Source: an uncultured Saprospiraceae bacterium
GTDB lineage: Bacteria; Bacteroidota; Bacteroidia; Chitinophagales; Saprospiraceae
DNA length: 36,608 bases
Direction of reading: 5' to 3'
Assembly (NCBI GenBank): GCA_937922815.1
Contig: CALAJP010000114.1
Span: 1-36,608, forward strand
Both the position numbers and the translations under genes were made by a program. A model generated the notes under the pieces. It did not search any database and was not told the origin of the DNA. It saw only the letters and a list, made by a program, of their open reading frames with translations. This document shows positions 1-7,713 of this stretch, piece after piece. Numbering within the stretch: the first letter of the stretch is position 1; every line of letters starts with the position of its first letter.

Positions 1-977
1 AAATTATTTCTTAAGTCAAATTGTTCTTGAATCTTGATACCTTCGGTAAGCGTTTTAGATAATTTTTTATTTTCAATAAATAACTTTTTTTGAAGGTCTT
101 TAGCATGAGAACTTTCGAAGTTATTATTTTCAATATGAAGAATTTGAGGTAAATAAGCGTCTAAAAACTGTGTGATTTTTCCAATCAATAATACTTCTTT
201 ATTGACACTGGCAAGAGTGATACCTTGAACTAAAAAAGACGGTAAACAAATTAAGGTTAGTGAAAAACCTGAAATTAATCCCATAAAATAACAAACTATA
301 GAAGCTAAGTTTATGATTGGTAGAATCCATGAAATAGGTTTTAGCCACTTGTATTTTTGTTCTGGAGTTTTGGTATCCTCCCAGATTTTTAATAAATCGT
401 TTAAAGATTTACCTTCTTTAAATGGAGTATATTTTGAGAAAAAATGCTGAATATCAAGCGATTTTGTAACCATTTCTTTGATTACAGATTGCCTATTCAA
501 AATGGTTTGATGATTCGCCTGTTTGGTAAACCACTGAGCTAAAAGAGCGGTACTTTTAACGTTTTTTGAGCGATTAATAAACTGAAATAAGGAATGTGTA
601 CCAAATACATCTAAATCCAAAGCATAGGGGTGAGTGTTGTCTTTGAATGAGTCGCCATTATCTTGGTGGTGAAAGTCGAAGTTTACAAACTTTAACTCGT
701 TTTCGTTATATTCAACCAAATTTTGATAAAAGTGAGCTTCTTTTTCTACTTTTTTGTGAATAGTAACCGCTTTTCCAAATGCCCAAATGCCTAATAAAGT
801 GATTAATATAGCACCTAAAACATTCCATTGGACTAATAAAATAAATAATGCAATGAGAACAAAGAAAAAAACAAGACGTAAAATAGACAATGTGAAAGCC
901 TTTTTTTTGAGCTTCTTTTGTGTGAATGTATAATCCTTAATATTATTTTGGTATAATTGTTCTATACTTAAATTCAT
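1..977 (-). CDS. Membrane-anchored MutS-related protein, N-terminal part (partial)
   Basis: This frame opens at an ATG (975-977 on the plus strand reads cat) and runs off the window edge after 325 codons without a stop. Two hydrophobic segments lie near residues 31-49 and 52-70. A soluble stretch follows with a MutS core/lever-like start (DLDVFGTHSLFQFINRS, about 121-137). A second hydrophobic pair lies near residues 213-250. This layout, with transmembrane pairs ahead of a MutS-type ATPase, is known in Bacteroidota proteins annotated as MutS-related. The ATPase domain (Walker A/B) would lie outside the window, so the family call rests on the N-terminal part only. No mismatch-recognition domain is visible at the N terminus, so a classical repair role is not supported. 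It is divergent from the XRE regulator, with 29 bases between the two start codons. Confidence 0.7.
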   Translation of the reverse strand, partial: MNLSIEQLYQNNIKDYTFTQKKLKKKAFTLSILRLVFFFVLIALFILLVQWNVLGAILITLLGIWAFGKAVTIHKKVEKEAHFYQNLVEYNENELKFVNFDFHHQDNGDSFKDNTHPYALDLDVFGTHSLFQFINRSKNVKSTALLAQWFTKQANHQTILNRQSVIKEMVTKSLDIQHFFSKYTPFKEGKSLNDLLKIWEDTKTPEQKYKWLKPISWILPIINLASIVCYFMGLISGFSLTLICLPSFLVQGITLASVNKEVLLIGKITQFLDAYLPQILHIENNNFESSHAKDLQKKLFIENKKLSKTLTEGIKIQEQFDLRNN

Positions 978-1006
978 AACTCGTGACTAATTTCTAAATA
1001 TTATAT

Positions 1007-2470
1007 ATGCTATCAGATTTGGCTCTTCAACGAATAATTTTTGGACTGAATGTAAAACAACGAAGGTCTCAATTGGGGCTGTCATTTGCAGAGCTATCAG
1101 AGAGAACAAATATAGCTATTTCATATTTGAATGAAATTGAAAAGGGTAAAAAGTTTCCCAAGCAGAAAAAGATGTCTGATTTGGCTAAAGGCTTAGACAC
1201 TGACCCCGCCTCTTTATCCGAAATTAGTTTGCCCGAAAAATTAAAACCACTTTCGTTTTTATTAGAATCTAATTTTCTAAAAGAAATTCCATTTGATTTG
1301 TTTGGAATTGAAATAGGGAAGATTGTTGAAATTGTATCGAATGCACCTATTAAAGTGGCTGCTTTTCTATCCGCAATCGTTGAGTTATCTCGAAATTATG
1401 CGGTAGGTGAAAGACATTTTTATTTAATAGCCATGCGGGCTTATCAAGAATTGCACGATAATTCATTTCCTGAAATAGATGAAATAGCAATTCGATTACG
1501 AAAGAAGCATTTTGGTAAGAAAGTTCACTTGGAAGTAAGTGATTTGGTAGATGTATTATATAAAGAATATGGAGTCAAAACTAATTTGAATAGCCTTGCC
1601 GATGAGGAGGATTTGGATTCTTTGCGGTCACTGTATTTACCACGAAAAAAATTATTGAAGCTAAATAAGAAGCTCCAAAAAGATCAGCAATTACATCAAT
1701 TAGCGAAAGAAATTGGTTTTCATGCTCTTCAAAAGAAGAATAGGCCTTATAGTAATTCGTTACTTGAGATTTCTTCTTTCGAAGAAGTTCTTACTAATTT
1801 TCAAGCGGGCTATTTTTCGGTTTCTTTTCTTATCGAAGTCGATTCTTTTGAGAAAACAGTTGATGAATTGGCTGCTTTGAATGAATGGAATCCTGGTCGA
1901 ATCAATGAGTTATTTAATTCATTTAATGTTTCGCCTGAAACACTTTGTCGAAGACTGAATTTTATACTTCAAAAACGTTCTATTAAAAATGTATTTTTCA
2001 TGCGTTTTAGTATGGGAGATGGATTGAATGTTAAAATGGATAAAGAGCTTCATTTGAATCGTAAGAATAATATTTATGCAAGGGTAGGAGAGACGTATTG
2101 CAAACGATGGTCTGGTATTTATGCTGTCGAGAAAATAGAACCGACCGAAGGCGTTACGGTTAGCACCCAAATTTCAAGATATTATAATACAGATACTCGA
2201 TATTTTGTTTTTTCGATTGTTAAACCACCTTGTAAAGTAAGACCGAAACCTATAAGTATTTCGTTTGGAATATTGATAGATGAAGCTAGTACTTCGTATT
2301 TTAAATTTTTGAACGATAAAAATATTCCAGAAAAAGTAGTTAATCACACTTGTGAAAGATGTGAATTGAATACTTGCGAAGAAAGAGGAGCTGCTGCCAT
2401 TCATATTCAAAAAAAGCAGCAGCGCAAAAGTATTTTAAATGCTATTAATCAAGCAATCGCTGAAAAATAA
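1007..2470 (+). CDS. XRE-family regulator with IrrE-like core and ScfR/RamB-like C-terminal domain
   Basis: A 487-residue putative DNA-binding regulator. Residues about 13-68 form a Cro/C1-type helix-turn-helix (QRRSQLGLSFAELSERT, then ISYLNEIEKG). The middle has an IrrE/ImmA-like layout, but its zinc-peptidase motif is degenerate: LAKEIGFHAL at 232-241 where HExxH would be expected, so proteolysis is unlikely. The C-terminal region carries three cysteines, C449, C452 and C457, in a C-x2-C-x4-C pattern like the C-terminal domain of short-chain fatty-acyl regulators (RamB/ScfR, DUF2083). In that family the domain senses acyl-CoA or related metabolites; the ligand here is unknown. It is transcribed away from the MutS-related gene, so the short shared spacer may serve both. 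It ends one base before the convergent ATP-grasp gene. Confidence 0.8.
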   Translation: MLSDLALQRIIFGLNVKQRRSQLGLSFAELSERTNIAISYLNEIEKGKKFPKQKKMSDLAKGLDTDPASLSEISLPEKLKPLSFLLESNFLKEIPFDLFGIEIGKIVEIVSNAPIKVAAFLSAIVELSRNYAVGERHFYLIAMRAYQELHDNSFPEIDEIAIRLRKKHFGKKVHLEVSDLVDVLYKEYGVKTNLNSLADEEDLDSLRSLYLPRKKLLKLNKKLQKDQQLHQLAKEIGFHALQKKNRPYSNSLLEISSFEEVLTNFQAGYFSVSFLIEVDSFEKTVDELAALNEWNPGRINELFNSFNVSPETLCRRLNFILQKRSIKNVFFMRFSMGDGLNVKMDKELHLNRKNNIYARVGETYCKRWSGIYAVEKIEPTEGVTVSTQISRYYNTDTRYFVFSIVKPPCKVRPKPISISFGILIDEASTSYFKFLNDKNIPEKVVNHTCERCELNTCEERGAAAIHIQKKQQRKSILNAINQAIAEK

Positions 2471-2471
2471 G

Positions 2472-3668
2472 TTATTTTCTGAGTAGTGGTACAAACCAAC
2501 AATCATCATCAATAATTAAATCTTCTTGAGCTCGGGCACAAACACTCCATGGTTCGTCTCCATAAAACACAGAAGGTTGAATAAAAATATCGTCGATCTG
2601 GTCTAAGTTATGAAATGCTTGATGAACCTTAGGCCCATCTCCATAATCACCATCCGTTTTTTCTATTACATCACCTTCAGCATCTCTTATCTTTATATTC
2701 TCGCCCAATCTTCCAAAATCAGGTTTAGTAACAAAGACTTTACCTTTTAGTTGCTTTTTCTTGGTGTAAGTAGGTAATAAAAACGAAGTTTCTGGATACC
2801 ATTCATATAAAAGTGCCAAAAATGCTTTCGAACCCCAAACCATGGTGTAAGCAGGATTAAGAACAATCAGTTTATCGTTCATAATAAGTTCTGAAAGAAT
2901 ATCTAACAAATCGGGTTCGTCAAAAATGATAAAATCCCAAGGTAACCATTTGGCTAAGAAGTCGAAACGATAAAAAAGCTCTTTTGATTGTTCGTAATAA
3001 ACACCATCTTCTTCTGAAAAAATAATGTTTGGCAAATCAGCATAACGAGTTTTTAGATCTTGTTTTTGTGCTGCCTTTTCGAGAAATTGAGCCGTTAGTT
3101 TATCTTCTTCAAAACCAAGAGAACTGAATAGTATTCGTTGTTCTTTTTCGTCATAAAAAGAAATGATTTCTTTCAGACGAAGCCCTATTTTTTCCATCAA
3201 ATCATCAGCAGTACGCTTTTGATGAGTGTCTTGAATTTCGTTTTGTAACAAAGCCGTTTCAACAATTAAGGTAGGCGTATCCGCATTAAATTCTAATAAT
3301 TTAGGTTGCGAACCATCCAATCCTCCTGCCAAATCGAACCTTCCCATTAAGAAAGGATGCCTTTTTTTGAAAGAATATTCAATGAGAGGAATCATCTTTT
3401 TAGGGATGTTTAATTTATCCCAATGATTTTCCTCAATGACTCTTTTTAACCCTTTTTCAAAAAGGAGATAGGCCTCTTTAGATGTTTTTTTATAGTTCTG
3501 ATAGACATTTTCTTCAATGACCAACGATTTATGATAAACATAGTCTAAGTTCTCGCCTTCATAAAACCAAGCAAAAGGTCTTATATCTAAGTTAGAGTTA
3601 AATGCAACTAATTGCTCAACCCAAGTTTTATTATCCGCCATATGATCTTGAAGAACTTGATTTTCCAT
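2472..3668 (-). CDS. Glutathionylspermidine-synthase-like ATP-grasp ligase (YgiC/YjfC-like)
   Basis: A 398-residue protein of the glutathionylspermidine synthase pre-ATP-grasp family. The family hallmark is clear at residues 108-133: GRFDLAGG followed by PKLLEFNADTPT. A later segment, FVTKPDFGRLGENIKI, fits the ATP-grasp nucleotide-binding region, and the C terminus has IFIQPSVF and PWSVCARAQ. The length is close to E. coli YgiC/YjfC and lacks the amidase half of bifunctional Gsp synthases. Enzymes of this fold form an amide bond between a carboxylate, in Gsp synthase the glycine of glutathione, and an amine using ATP. It has no signal peptide, so it should be cytosolic. Its ATG (3666-3668) lies inside the upstream lipoprotein gene with a 38-nt overlap in another frame; a second ATG at codon 10 (3639-3641) would cut the overlap to 11 nt. 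The two genes are almost certainly co-transcribed. The substrate is unknown. Confidence 0.82.
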   Translation of the reverse strand: MENQVLQDHMADNKTWVEQLVAFNSNLDIRPFAWFYEGENLDYVYHKSLVIEENVYQNYKKTSKEAYLLFEKGLKRVIEENHWDKLNIPKKMIPLIEYSFKKRHPFLMGRFDLAGGLDGSQPKLLEFNADTPTLIVETALLQNEIQDTHQKRTADDLMEKIGLRLKEIISFYDEKEQRILFSSLGFEEDKLTAQFLEKAAQKQDLKTRYADLPNIIFSEEDGVYYEQSKELFYRFDFLAKWLPWDFIIFDEPDLLDILSELIMNDKLIVLNPAYTMVWGSKAFLALLYEWYPETSFLLPTYTKKKQLKGKVFVTKPDFGRLGENIKIRDAEGDVIEKTDGDYGDGPKVHQAFHNLDQIDDIFIQPSVFYGDEPWSVCARAQEDLIIDDDCWFVPLLRK

Positions 3669-4179
3669 ATCCTTTAGAAGAGCTGCTTGGCCTTGTACTT
3701 CTAGTAGTAGCAGCTGATTTTTTCATTGTTTGAGCAGAACTGTTATTTACCTTTTGGTAAGTATTTTGATTCATATATGAACCAGCCATAATAGGAGAAC
3801 TCATGCTTCTACCCATCCAGTAACCCATTAAACCACCATACAAAACACTACTGATTCCAGAAGAACGATAGTATTGAGGGTGACCTTCTTCAACTTTAGT
3901 TACTTTGATGTCTGCTAACATTAAGGTATCTACTGTTTTGTCAAGATTTGTAATAATTGCCATAGAACTATCCGTAGCAGGTATTACTTTTTCGTCAGTA
4001 ATTTTAAATTCGTTAGTAGAAACCTCTTGCATATAAGTAATAACGCCCATTGTCGGGTCTGTTCTTTCAATTTGATAAGTTTTGGAAGAACTGCTGGAGT
4101 CTCCACAGCTCGTAAATAATAACGAACCAGAAAAAGCAGCAACTAATAATGCTTTTTGGATGTTGGTACTAAATTTCAT
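3631..4179 (-). CDS. YgiB-like lipoprotein with Ser/Gly-rich tail
   Basis: A 182-residue predicted lipoprotein. A hydrophobic signal (residues about 9-24) ends in a lipobox-like LFTSC with the lipidated cysteine at C25. A short Gly-rich hydrophobic stretch near residues 110-122 (LYGGLMGYWMGRS) precedes a low-complexity Ser/Thr/Lys/Gly tail ending in SSRSYGG. This layout matches enterobacterial YgiB (DUF1190): lipoprotein signal, GYMMGR-like patch and a tail ending in SSRSMGG. As in E. coli ygiB-ygiC, it sits directly upstream of the ATP-grasp ligase. I compared from memory, so homology rather than analogy is an inference. The start is an ATG at 4177-4179, with a promoter-like pair upstream. 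Function is unknown; the conserved gene pair and tail suggest the ligase acts on or with this protein. Confidence 0.75.
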   Translation of the reverse strand: MKFSTNIQKALLVAAFSGSLLFTSCGDSSSSSKTYQIERTDPTMGVITYMQEVSTNEFKITDEKVIPATDSSMAIITNLDKTVDTLMLADIKVTKVEEGHPQYYRSSGISSVLYGGLMGYWMGRSMSSPIMAGSYMNQNTYQKVNNSSAQTMKKSAATTRSTRPSSSSKGYGKSSSSRSYGG

Positions 4180-4246
4180 TTGATATAAATTTTATTTTAT
4201 TCCTAATTAAGAAATTAAAAGGAAGAATGAACAAGTCGTTAACCTT

Positions 4247-4277
4247 TAAAAATACTGTATATGCAATAAATAACCAA
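4247..4277 (-). promoter_or_regulatory. Probable promoter of the lipoprotein/ATP-grasp pair
   Basis: Read on the minus strand, TTG (4275-4277) is followed after 20 bases by TATTTTTA (4247-4254). This is one base off the Bacteroidota -7 consensus TAnnTTTG and has ideal spacing. It lies about 70 bases upstream of the lipoprotein ATG, in the spacer after the OmpA gene. Confidence 0.4.
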
Positions 4278-4300
4278 GTTTTTGTTATTAATTATTCAGC

Positions 4301-5389
4301 TTATTCGACTAACAAGTAAGGAACAATTTCAATACGTCTATTATATTGACGTTCGTTCGCAGTGGTGTTATTGTTCACAGGTCTGGTCTCTCCAAATCCT
4401 TTTATAATGAGTCTATTTTTAGAAATTCCTTTTTGTGTAAGATAATTTCGAACACTTTCAGCTCTACGAATAGATAGATTTTGGTTGAATTCAAACCCAC
4501 CTTCATCATCTGTATGCCCATGAATTTCGATTCCTATTTCAGGTTGATTGTTAAGAACATTAATTAGGTTTTCTAACACCTTAATACTTTCGATGGTCAA
4601 ATAAGCACTTGATGAAGAAAAATAAACCCCATTCAAAACAAAAATTTCATTTGGTTGAAGAGGAATATCAATCCTGTGGTCTTTTGAATTGATGAATGGT
4701 GGTTTCTTAATTAGCTCCACATCGTCAATATAATAATATCCATAACCGATACTTTTATCATTTTGAATAGTTTTAGTATCATCATCATTAACAAAATTTC
4801 CTATAATTAAATATTGATAGGTCGAGTCTGCCATAAAAGATGATGAAACTTTTATCCATTGGTAGTCGGATGTTATATCTAGTTTTTCCATCATCGAGAC
4901 CGTAGGAATACTTAAAAGAGAATCATTGTTTAATACAATTTTTTGAGTGCTTAAAGCAGCACCTATATTTTGAATATGGATGGATTTAGGCATATGTTTC
5001 AGATGGAATGTTAATTGATATTCTTGTCCTACAACCATTTTTTCTTTGATTCTTACCGCTGCATATTCTCTGCAATGCGATTTCCCCGTATTACAACCAT
5101 AGGCAGTAATTCCAATCATCGCCTCTCCCGTTTTAGGTGAAGCGTTGCCAAAACCTTTTTCTTTCCATGTTTTAGGAACAATTACTCTTGGGTTATACGT
5201 GTCGGGACTTGCGGTGGTAGGAGAGTACCAATGTCTAACCACTTCTGAAAAATCAGTTCCGTTATAAAACCAACCCAAGGGTGTTTTATCGTTAAGTTCA
5301 AAACTAGGGTTTGGGATTAGGTTAGGTTTGTGAACTTGACCAAAGACAACATTATGTATAAAAAGAAAAACTAATAGTTTATAATTCAT
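4301..5389 (-). CDS. OmpA-family outer-membrane/peptidoglycan-associated protein
   Basis: A 362-residue exported protein. The start chosen is the ATG at 5387-5389, which opens a clean signal peptide (MNYKLLVFLFIHNVVFG, then Q). The longer frame begins at a TTG at 5560, would overlap the next gene and has no signal in place. The mature N terminus (NLIPNPSFE) begins a carbohydrate-binding-like or uncharacterised beta domain seen in Bacteroidota surface proteins. Residues about 250-360 are an OmpA C-terminal domain, with HGHTDDEGG and then NLSIRRAESVRNYL and GFGETRP, the pattern that binds diaminopimelate in peptidoglycan. It probably tethers the envelope or a surface structure to the wall. The next gene upstream, a DUF1963 protein on the same strand, ends 68 bases before this start, so they may share a transcript. 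Confidence 0.85.
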   Translation of the reverse strand: MNYKLLVFLFIHNVVFGQVHKPNLIPNPSFELNDKTPLGWFYNGTDFSEVVRHWYSPTTASPDTYNPRVIVPKTWKEKGFGNASPKTGEAMIGITAYGCNTGKSHCREYAAVRIKEKMVVGQEYQLTFHLKHMPKSIHIQNIGAALSTQKIVLNNDSLLSIPTVSMMEKLDITSDYQWIKVSSSFMADSTYQYLIIGNFVNDDDTKTIQNDKSIGYGYYYIDDVELIKKPPFINSKDHRIDIPLQPNEIFVLNGVYFSSSSAYLTIESIKVLENLINVLNNQPEIGIEIHGHTDDEGGFEFNQNLSIRRAESVRNYLTQKGISKNRLIIKGFGETRPVNNNTTANERQYNRRIEIVPYLLVE

Positions 5390-5457
5390 AACTTCTGAGA
5401 AGATGTTAGTTAAGTAACCCGAATTCTGATAGAAATCGTATCTAAAAATGACATTTT

Positions 5458-6240
5458 CTAATAAGAATCCCAGTAAAATATTGACATTTCGTAGTTTTTT
5501 TCTAACATTTTCTCGATAGATAGTAAAAAATAGGCAGTTCCTAAGTCTCCCCAAACACAATTCATGTTTGAATCGCTATCCAGCTGAAATAAAAGTACAT
5601 CTAAGCTACCTGCATGATGAGGGAAATCGTGAAAAAAATTAGCGTAGCCACCAAGCTTGTGGCCTATACCAACATTAATTTCTAACCAATCGGGCCACCT
5701 TCTTAACCCTTTTACTTGACGAACTATTTCTAAATCATTAATATATTCGGATATTTTAGGATGATTAGGAGGCATCACTTCTTTTTGTATTTCAAAGTTA
5801 AGTGCGAAAACCTCGTTAAAAACTAGAGGTAAGTTTTTAAATTCTCTTACAAATGTTATTTCATTCCAGACTTTAGTGGGGTCAGATTCTACTTCTCGAT
5901 GATATATGATTTTGAAGTCTTTAGTTTCAGGTATTCCGAGAACACCCTTGCCGTACAATAAATCATCATTGATGAAAAATTGTAAAATTCCTTGTTTAGG
6001 AAATATGTGATTGTTGGGTAATTCAGCAAAGTTTATTTGAGAAAGAAAGAACAATTGCTGCTGTTTTTTTCCTAAAGGATAGGGTTTGTTCTTGGGCAAA
6101 TAGGGAACCCCTCCGATTTTGCTTTGGTATATATCAGTTTGGCTAGATTTATAAGGATTTAGTAAAATAGACTCGATAGTAGTCGATAAAATCGATTCTC
6201 TATAAAACTTTAGTATTTCTGATAACGATGAAGATACCAT
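5458..6240 (-). CDS. DUF1963 (YwqG-like) protein
   Basis: A 260-residue cytosolic protein of the DUF1963/YwqG family. Family-typical blocks appear in order: KIGGVPYLP (41-49), FLSQINFAELP (65-75), GILQFFIN (84-91), HKLGGYANF (194-202), LLFQLDSD (216-223) and GDLGTAYF (231-238). These are the conserved Gly-Pro, Gln-Asn and Gln-x-Asp positions that define the family. The biochemical role of YwqG proteins is not established; they often appear as scattered accessory genes and sometimes near toxin-immunity loci, but no toxin-like gene is evident here. The start is an ATG at 6238-6240, and there is no signal peptide or membrane segment. The 202-base stretch between it and the metallopeptidase gene shows no convincing promoter or terminator. 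Confidence 0.85.
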   Translation of the reverse strand: MVSSSLSEILKFYRESILSTTIESILLNPYKSSQTDIYQSKIGGVPYLPKNKPYPLGKKQQQLFFLSQINFAELPNNHIFPKQGILQFFINDDLLYGKGVLGIPETKDFKIIYHREVESDPTKVWNEITFVREFKNLPLVFNEVFALNFEIQKEVMPPNHPKISEYINDLEIVRQVKGLRRWPDWLEINVGIGHKLGGYANFFHDFPHHAGSLDVLLFQLDSDSNMNCVWGDLGTAYFLLSIEKMLEKNYEMSIFYWDSY

Positions 6241-6442
6241 TTAACTTTTATTAATCTCTATGGGTAAATGACGGTTCTCAATAATTTGTAATAATGGTTT
6301 TACTAATTATTGTCGATATATGTTTCATTTGTAAAATTGGAATAATGAATAAAAATTACTTATTACGATTAGAATTAATCGTTACCGAAATGAAATCTGC
6401 AGATAAAACTTTAAAGGAACGGGGATAGAAAATTATTCATTG

Positions 6443-7630
6443 TTATGTATTGGTAAAACCGTATAGCGTTGCTTTAGACCTTACAAAATGATTAAAGTTT
6501 TCTTTATGAATTCCGATAATAGATTTAGTTGTTTTAAAAAAATCGTCAGAAGAAGTTCCTTTTTCTAAAATATTTCTAACCATTTGGGTATGGTATTCTT
6601 CCATAATAGTTGTTATGATGAGACAACCCACCGCATAGGATAAGTTTATTTTTGTGTTATGGTCTTTATAGTTGTTAAGTTGACTAAAATCAAAATCAGG
6701 GTTATCTAAGCTCCATTGATATAAAAATTTCAAGACTTCCTCTGTAGAAAGACCTCGACTTCCACCGAAATAAGTCGCCATCCCTTCGTTGAATATATAA
6801 TGTGTATTGTCAGGAATGTATAGGTGAACAATCTCGTGAGGATAAAAAGCACTACCATTTCCAGAGAATATCATATTGTTAATAGCGTGAGCCAGTCCAT
6901 GCGTTTCATCGGTTCTTCCTATCTGATTAGAAGAATAGAAACCCAGTTTTTTATAGGTATCGTATTTATTTTTTGAAATAATACAATCAAAGCTTTTCGT
7001 TTTTTGTAAAAAGAAATTAGAGATAAATTGGTTAAATGATTCGGCTTGTTTAATCGCAAACGGGGTGGGGGTGATTGTGCTATCATAAATAAAACGAATA
7101 GTTTCGGTGTTGGTACAGTTTAATTTATCGATATTCATTAAAAGCGGAGAGCGGAAATAAATTTCAGAACTATCAATTTCTATGGGCAATTTTATTTTTT
7201 GAAGAATTGTTAGCGGAGCGTCTTTTTTGTAAAAATCTAGTTCTAACTCAACGATTAATGGGACGGCACTTATTTCTTTTGTTAGTACCCAATCTATATT
7301 TAGGTTCTGCACTTCATTCCTGTCTCTTAATATGTTTAGTAACGTTAGTCCAGGAGCCGGTATCTTTTTTATATCTTCTGGATGCCAAAACAAACGAATG
7401 TTAGCTTTAGAAAAAGGGTATTGACATTTTATATAGTCATTTAATTTATTGTAAACCTTGACTTGAAGCTCCTGAGAAAGAACGGAATCTTTTTGAAATT
7501 TTTTGCTTAAAAAGGGAAGAGAGGAAAAAGGGTTTATGTCAGTATGAATATCGTTAGTCGTACATTTTAAATGTAAAAATGTAAGAATTGGGATGCCTAG
7601 AATTAAAAGTAGAGCGTGTTTAGAATTCAA
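6443..7630 (-). CDS. Putative membrane-anchored gluzincin-type metallopeptidase (peptidase MA-like)
   Basis: A 395-residue protein with one N-terminal hydrophobic segment (residues about 6-20) and a zinc-peptidase signature: HEIVH at 265-269, then after 12 residues the third-ligand-type glutamate E282 in FNEGMATYFGG. HExxH followed by NEGxAxY is typical of the gluzincin or MA-like fold, so E266 would be the catalytic base. The roughly 240 residues before it match no family I recognise. The hydrophobic segment ends in HLKC, but Lys just before Cys is a poor lipobox, so a signal anchor or signal peptide is more likely than a lipoprotein. No ATG exists before residue 165. An in-frame stop (7643-7645) lies just upstream, so the TTG at 7628-7630 is the best start. 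The substrate is unknown. Confidence 0.65.
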   Translation of the reverse strand: MNSKHALLLILGIPILTFLHLKCTTNDIHTDINPFSSLPFLSKKFQKDSVLSQELQVKVYNKLNDYIKCQYPFSKANIRLFWHPEDIKKIPAPGLTLLNILRDRNEVQNLNIDWVLTKEISAVPLIVELELDFYKKDAPLTILQKIKLPIEIDSSEIYFRSPLLMNIDKLNCTNTETIRFIYDSTITPTPFAIKQAESFNQFISNFFLQKTKSFDCIISKNKYDTYKKLGFYSSNQIGRTDETHGLAHAINNMIFSGNGSAFYPHEIVHLYIPDNTHYIFNEGMATYFGGSRGLSTEEVLKFLYQWSLDNPDFDFSQLNNYKDHNTKINLSYAVGCLIITTIMEEYHTQMVRNILEKGTSSDDFFKTTKSIIGIHKENFNHFVRSKATLYGFTNT

Positions 7631-7649
7631 AAGAAGGTTGTTTTAACGT

Positions 7650-7694
7650 AAAAAGTCTATTACCTAAACATAAATACGTAAGTAATAGACTTTT
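7650..7694 (-). terminator. Intrinsic terminator after the TSP3/OmpA gene
   Basis: Perfect 13-bp inverted repeat: AAAAGTCTATTAC at 7651-7663 and GTAATAGACTTTT at 7682-7694, with an 18-base loop. Read on the minus strand, the stem ends in a run of five T and follows the stop codon of the OmpA gene at 7714. It also lies just upstream of the metallopeptidase TTG start, so that gene needs read-through or a promoter overlapping this hairpin. Confidence 0.75.
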
Positions 7695-7713
7695 ATTATA
7701 GAACGCATTGGGT

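Noticed and set aside
5390-5560. Longer N terminus of the first OmpA protein
   Set aside because: It starts at TTG, overlaps the DUF1963 gene and would bury the signal peptide that begins at the ATG at 5389.
6345-6428. 27-codon open frame MNKNYLLRLELIVTEMKSADK on the plus strand
   Set aside because: It has no recognisable family, no promoter and no neighbour context. An open frame this short is expected by chance in AT-rich DNA.
7650-7694. 13-bp inverted repeat considered as a mobile-element end
   Set aside because: There is no transposase or flanking duplication, and the T run on the minus strand after a stop codon fits a terminator.
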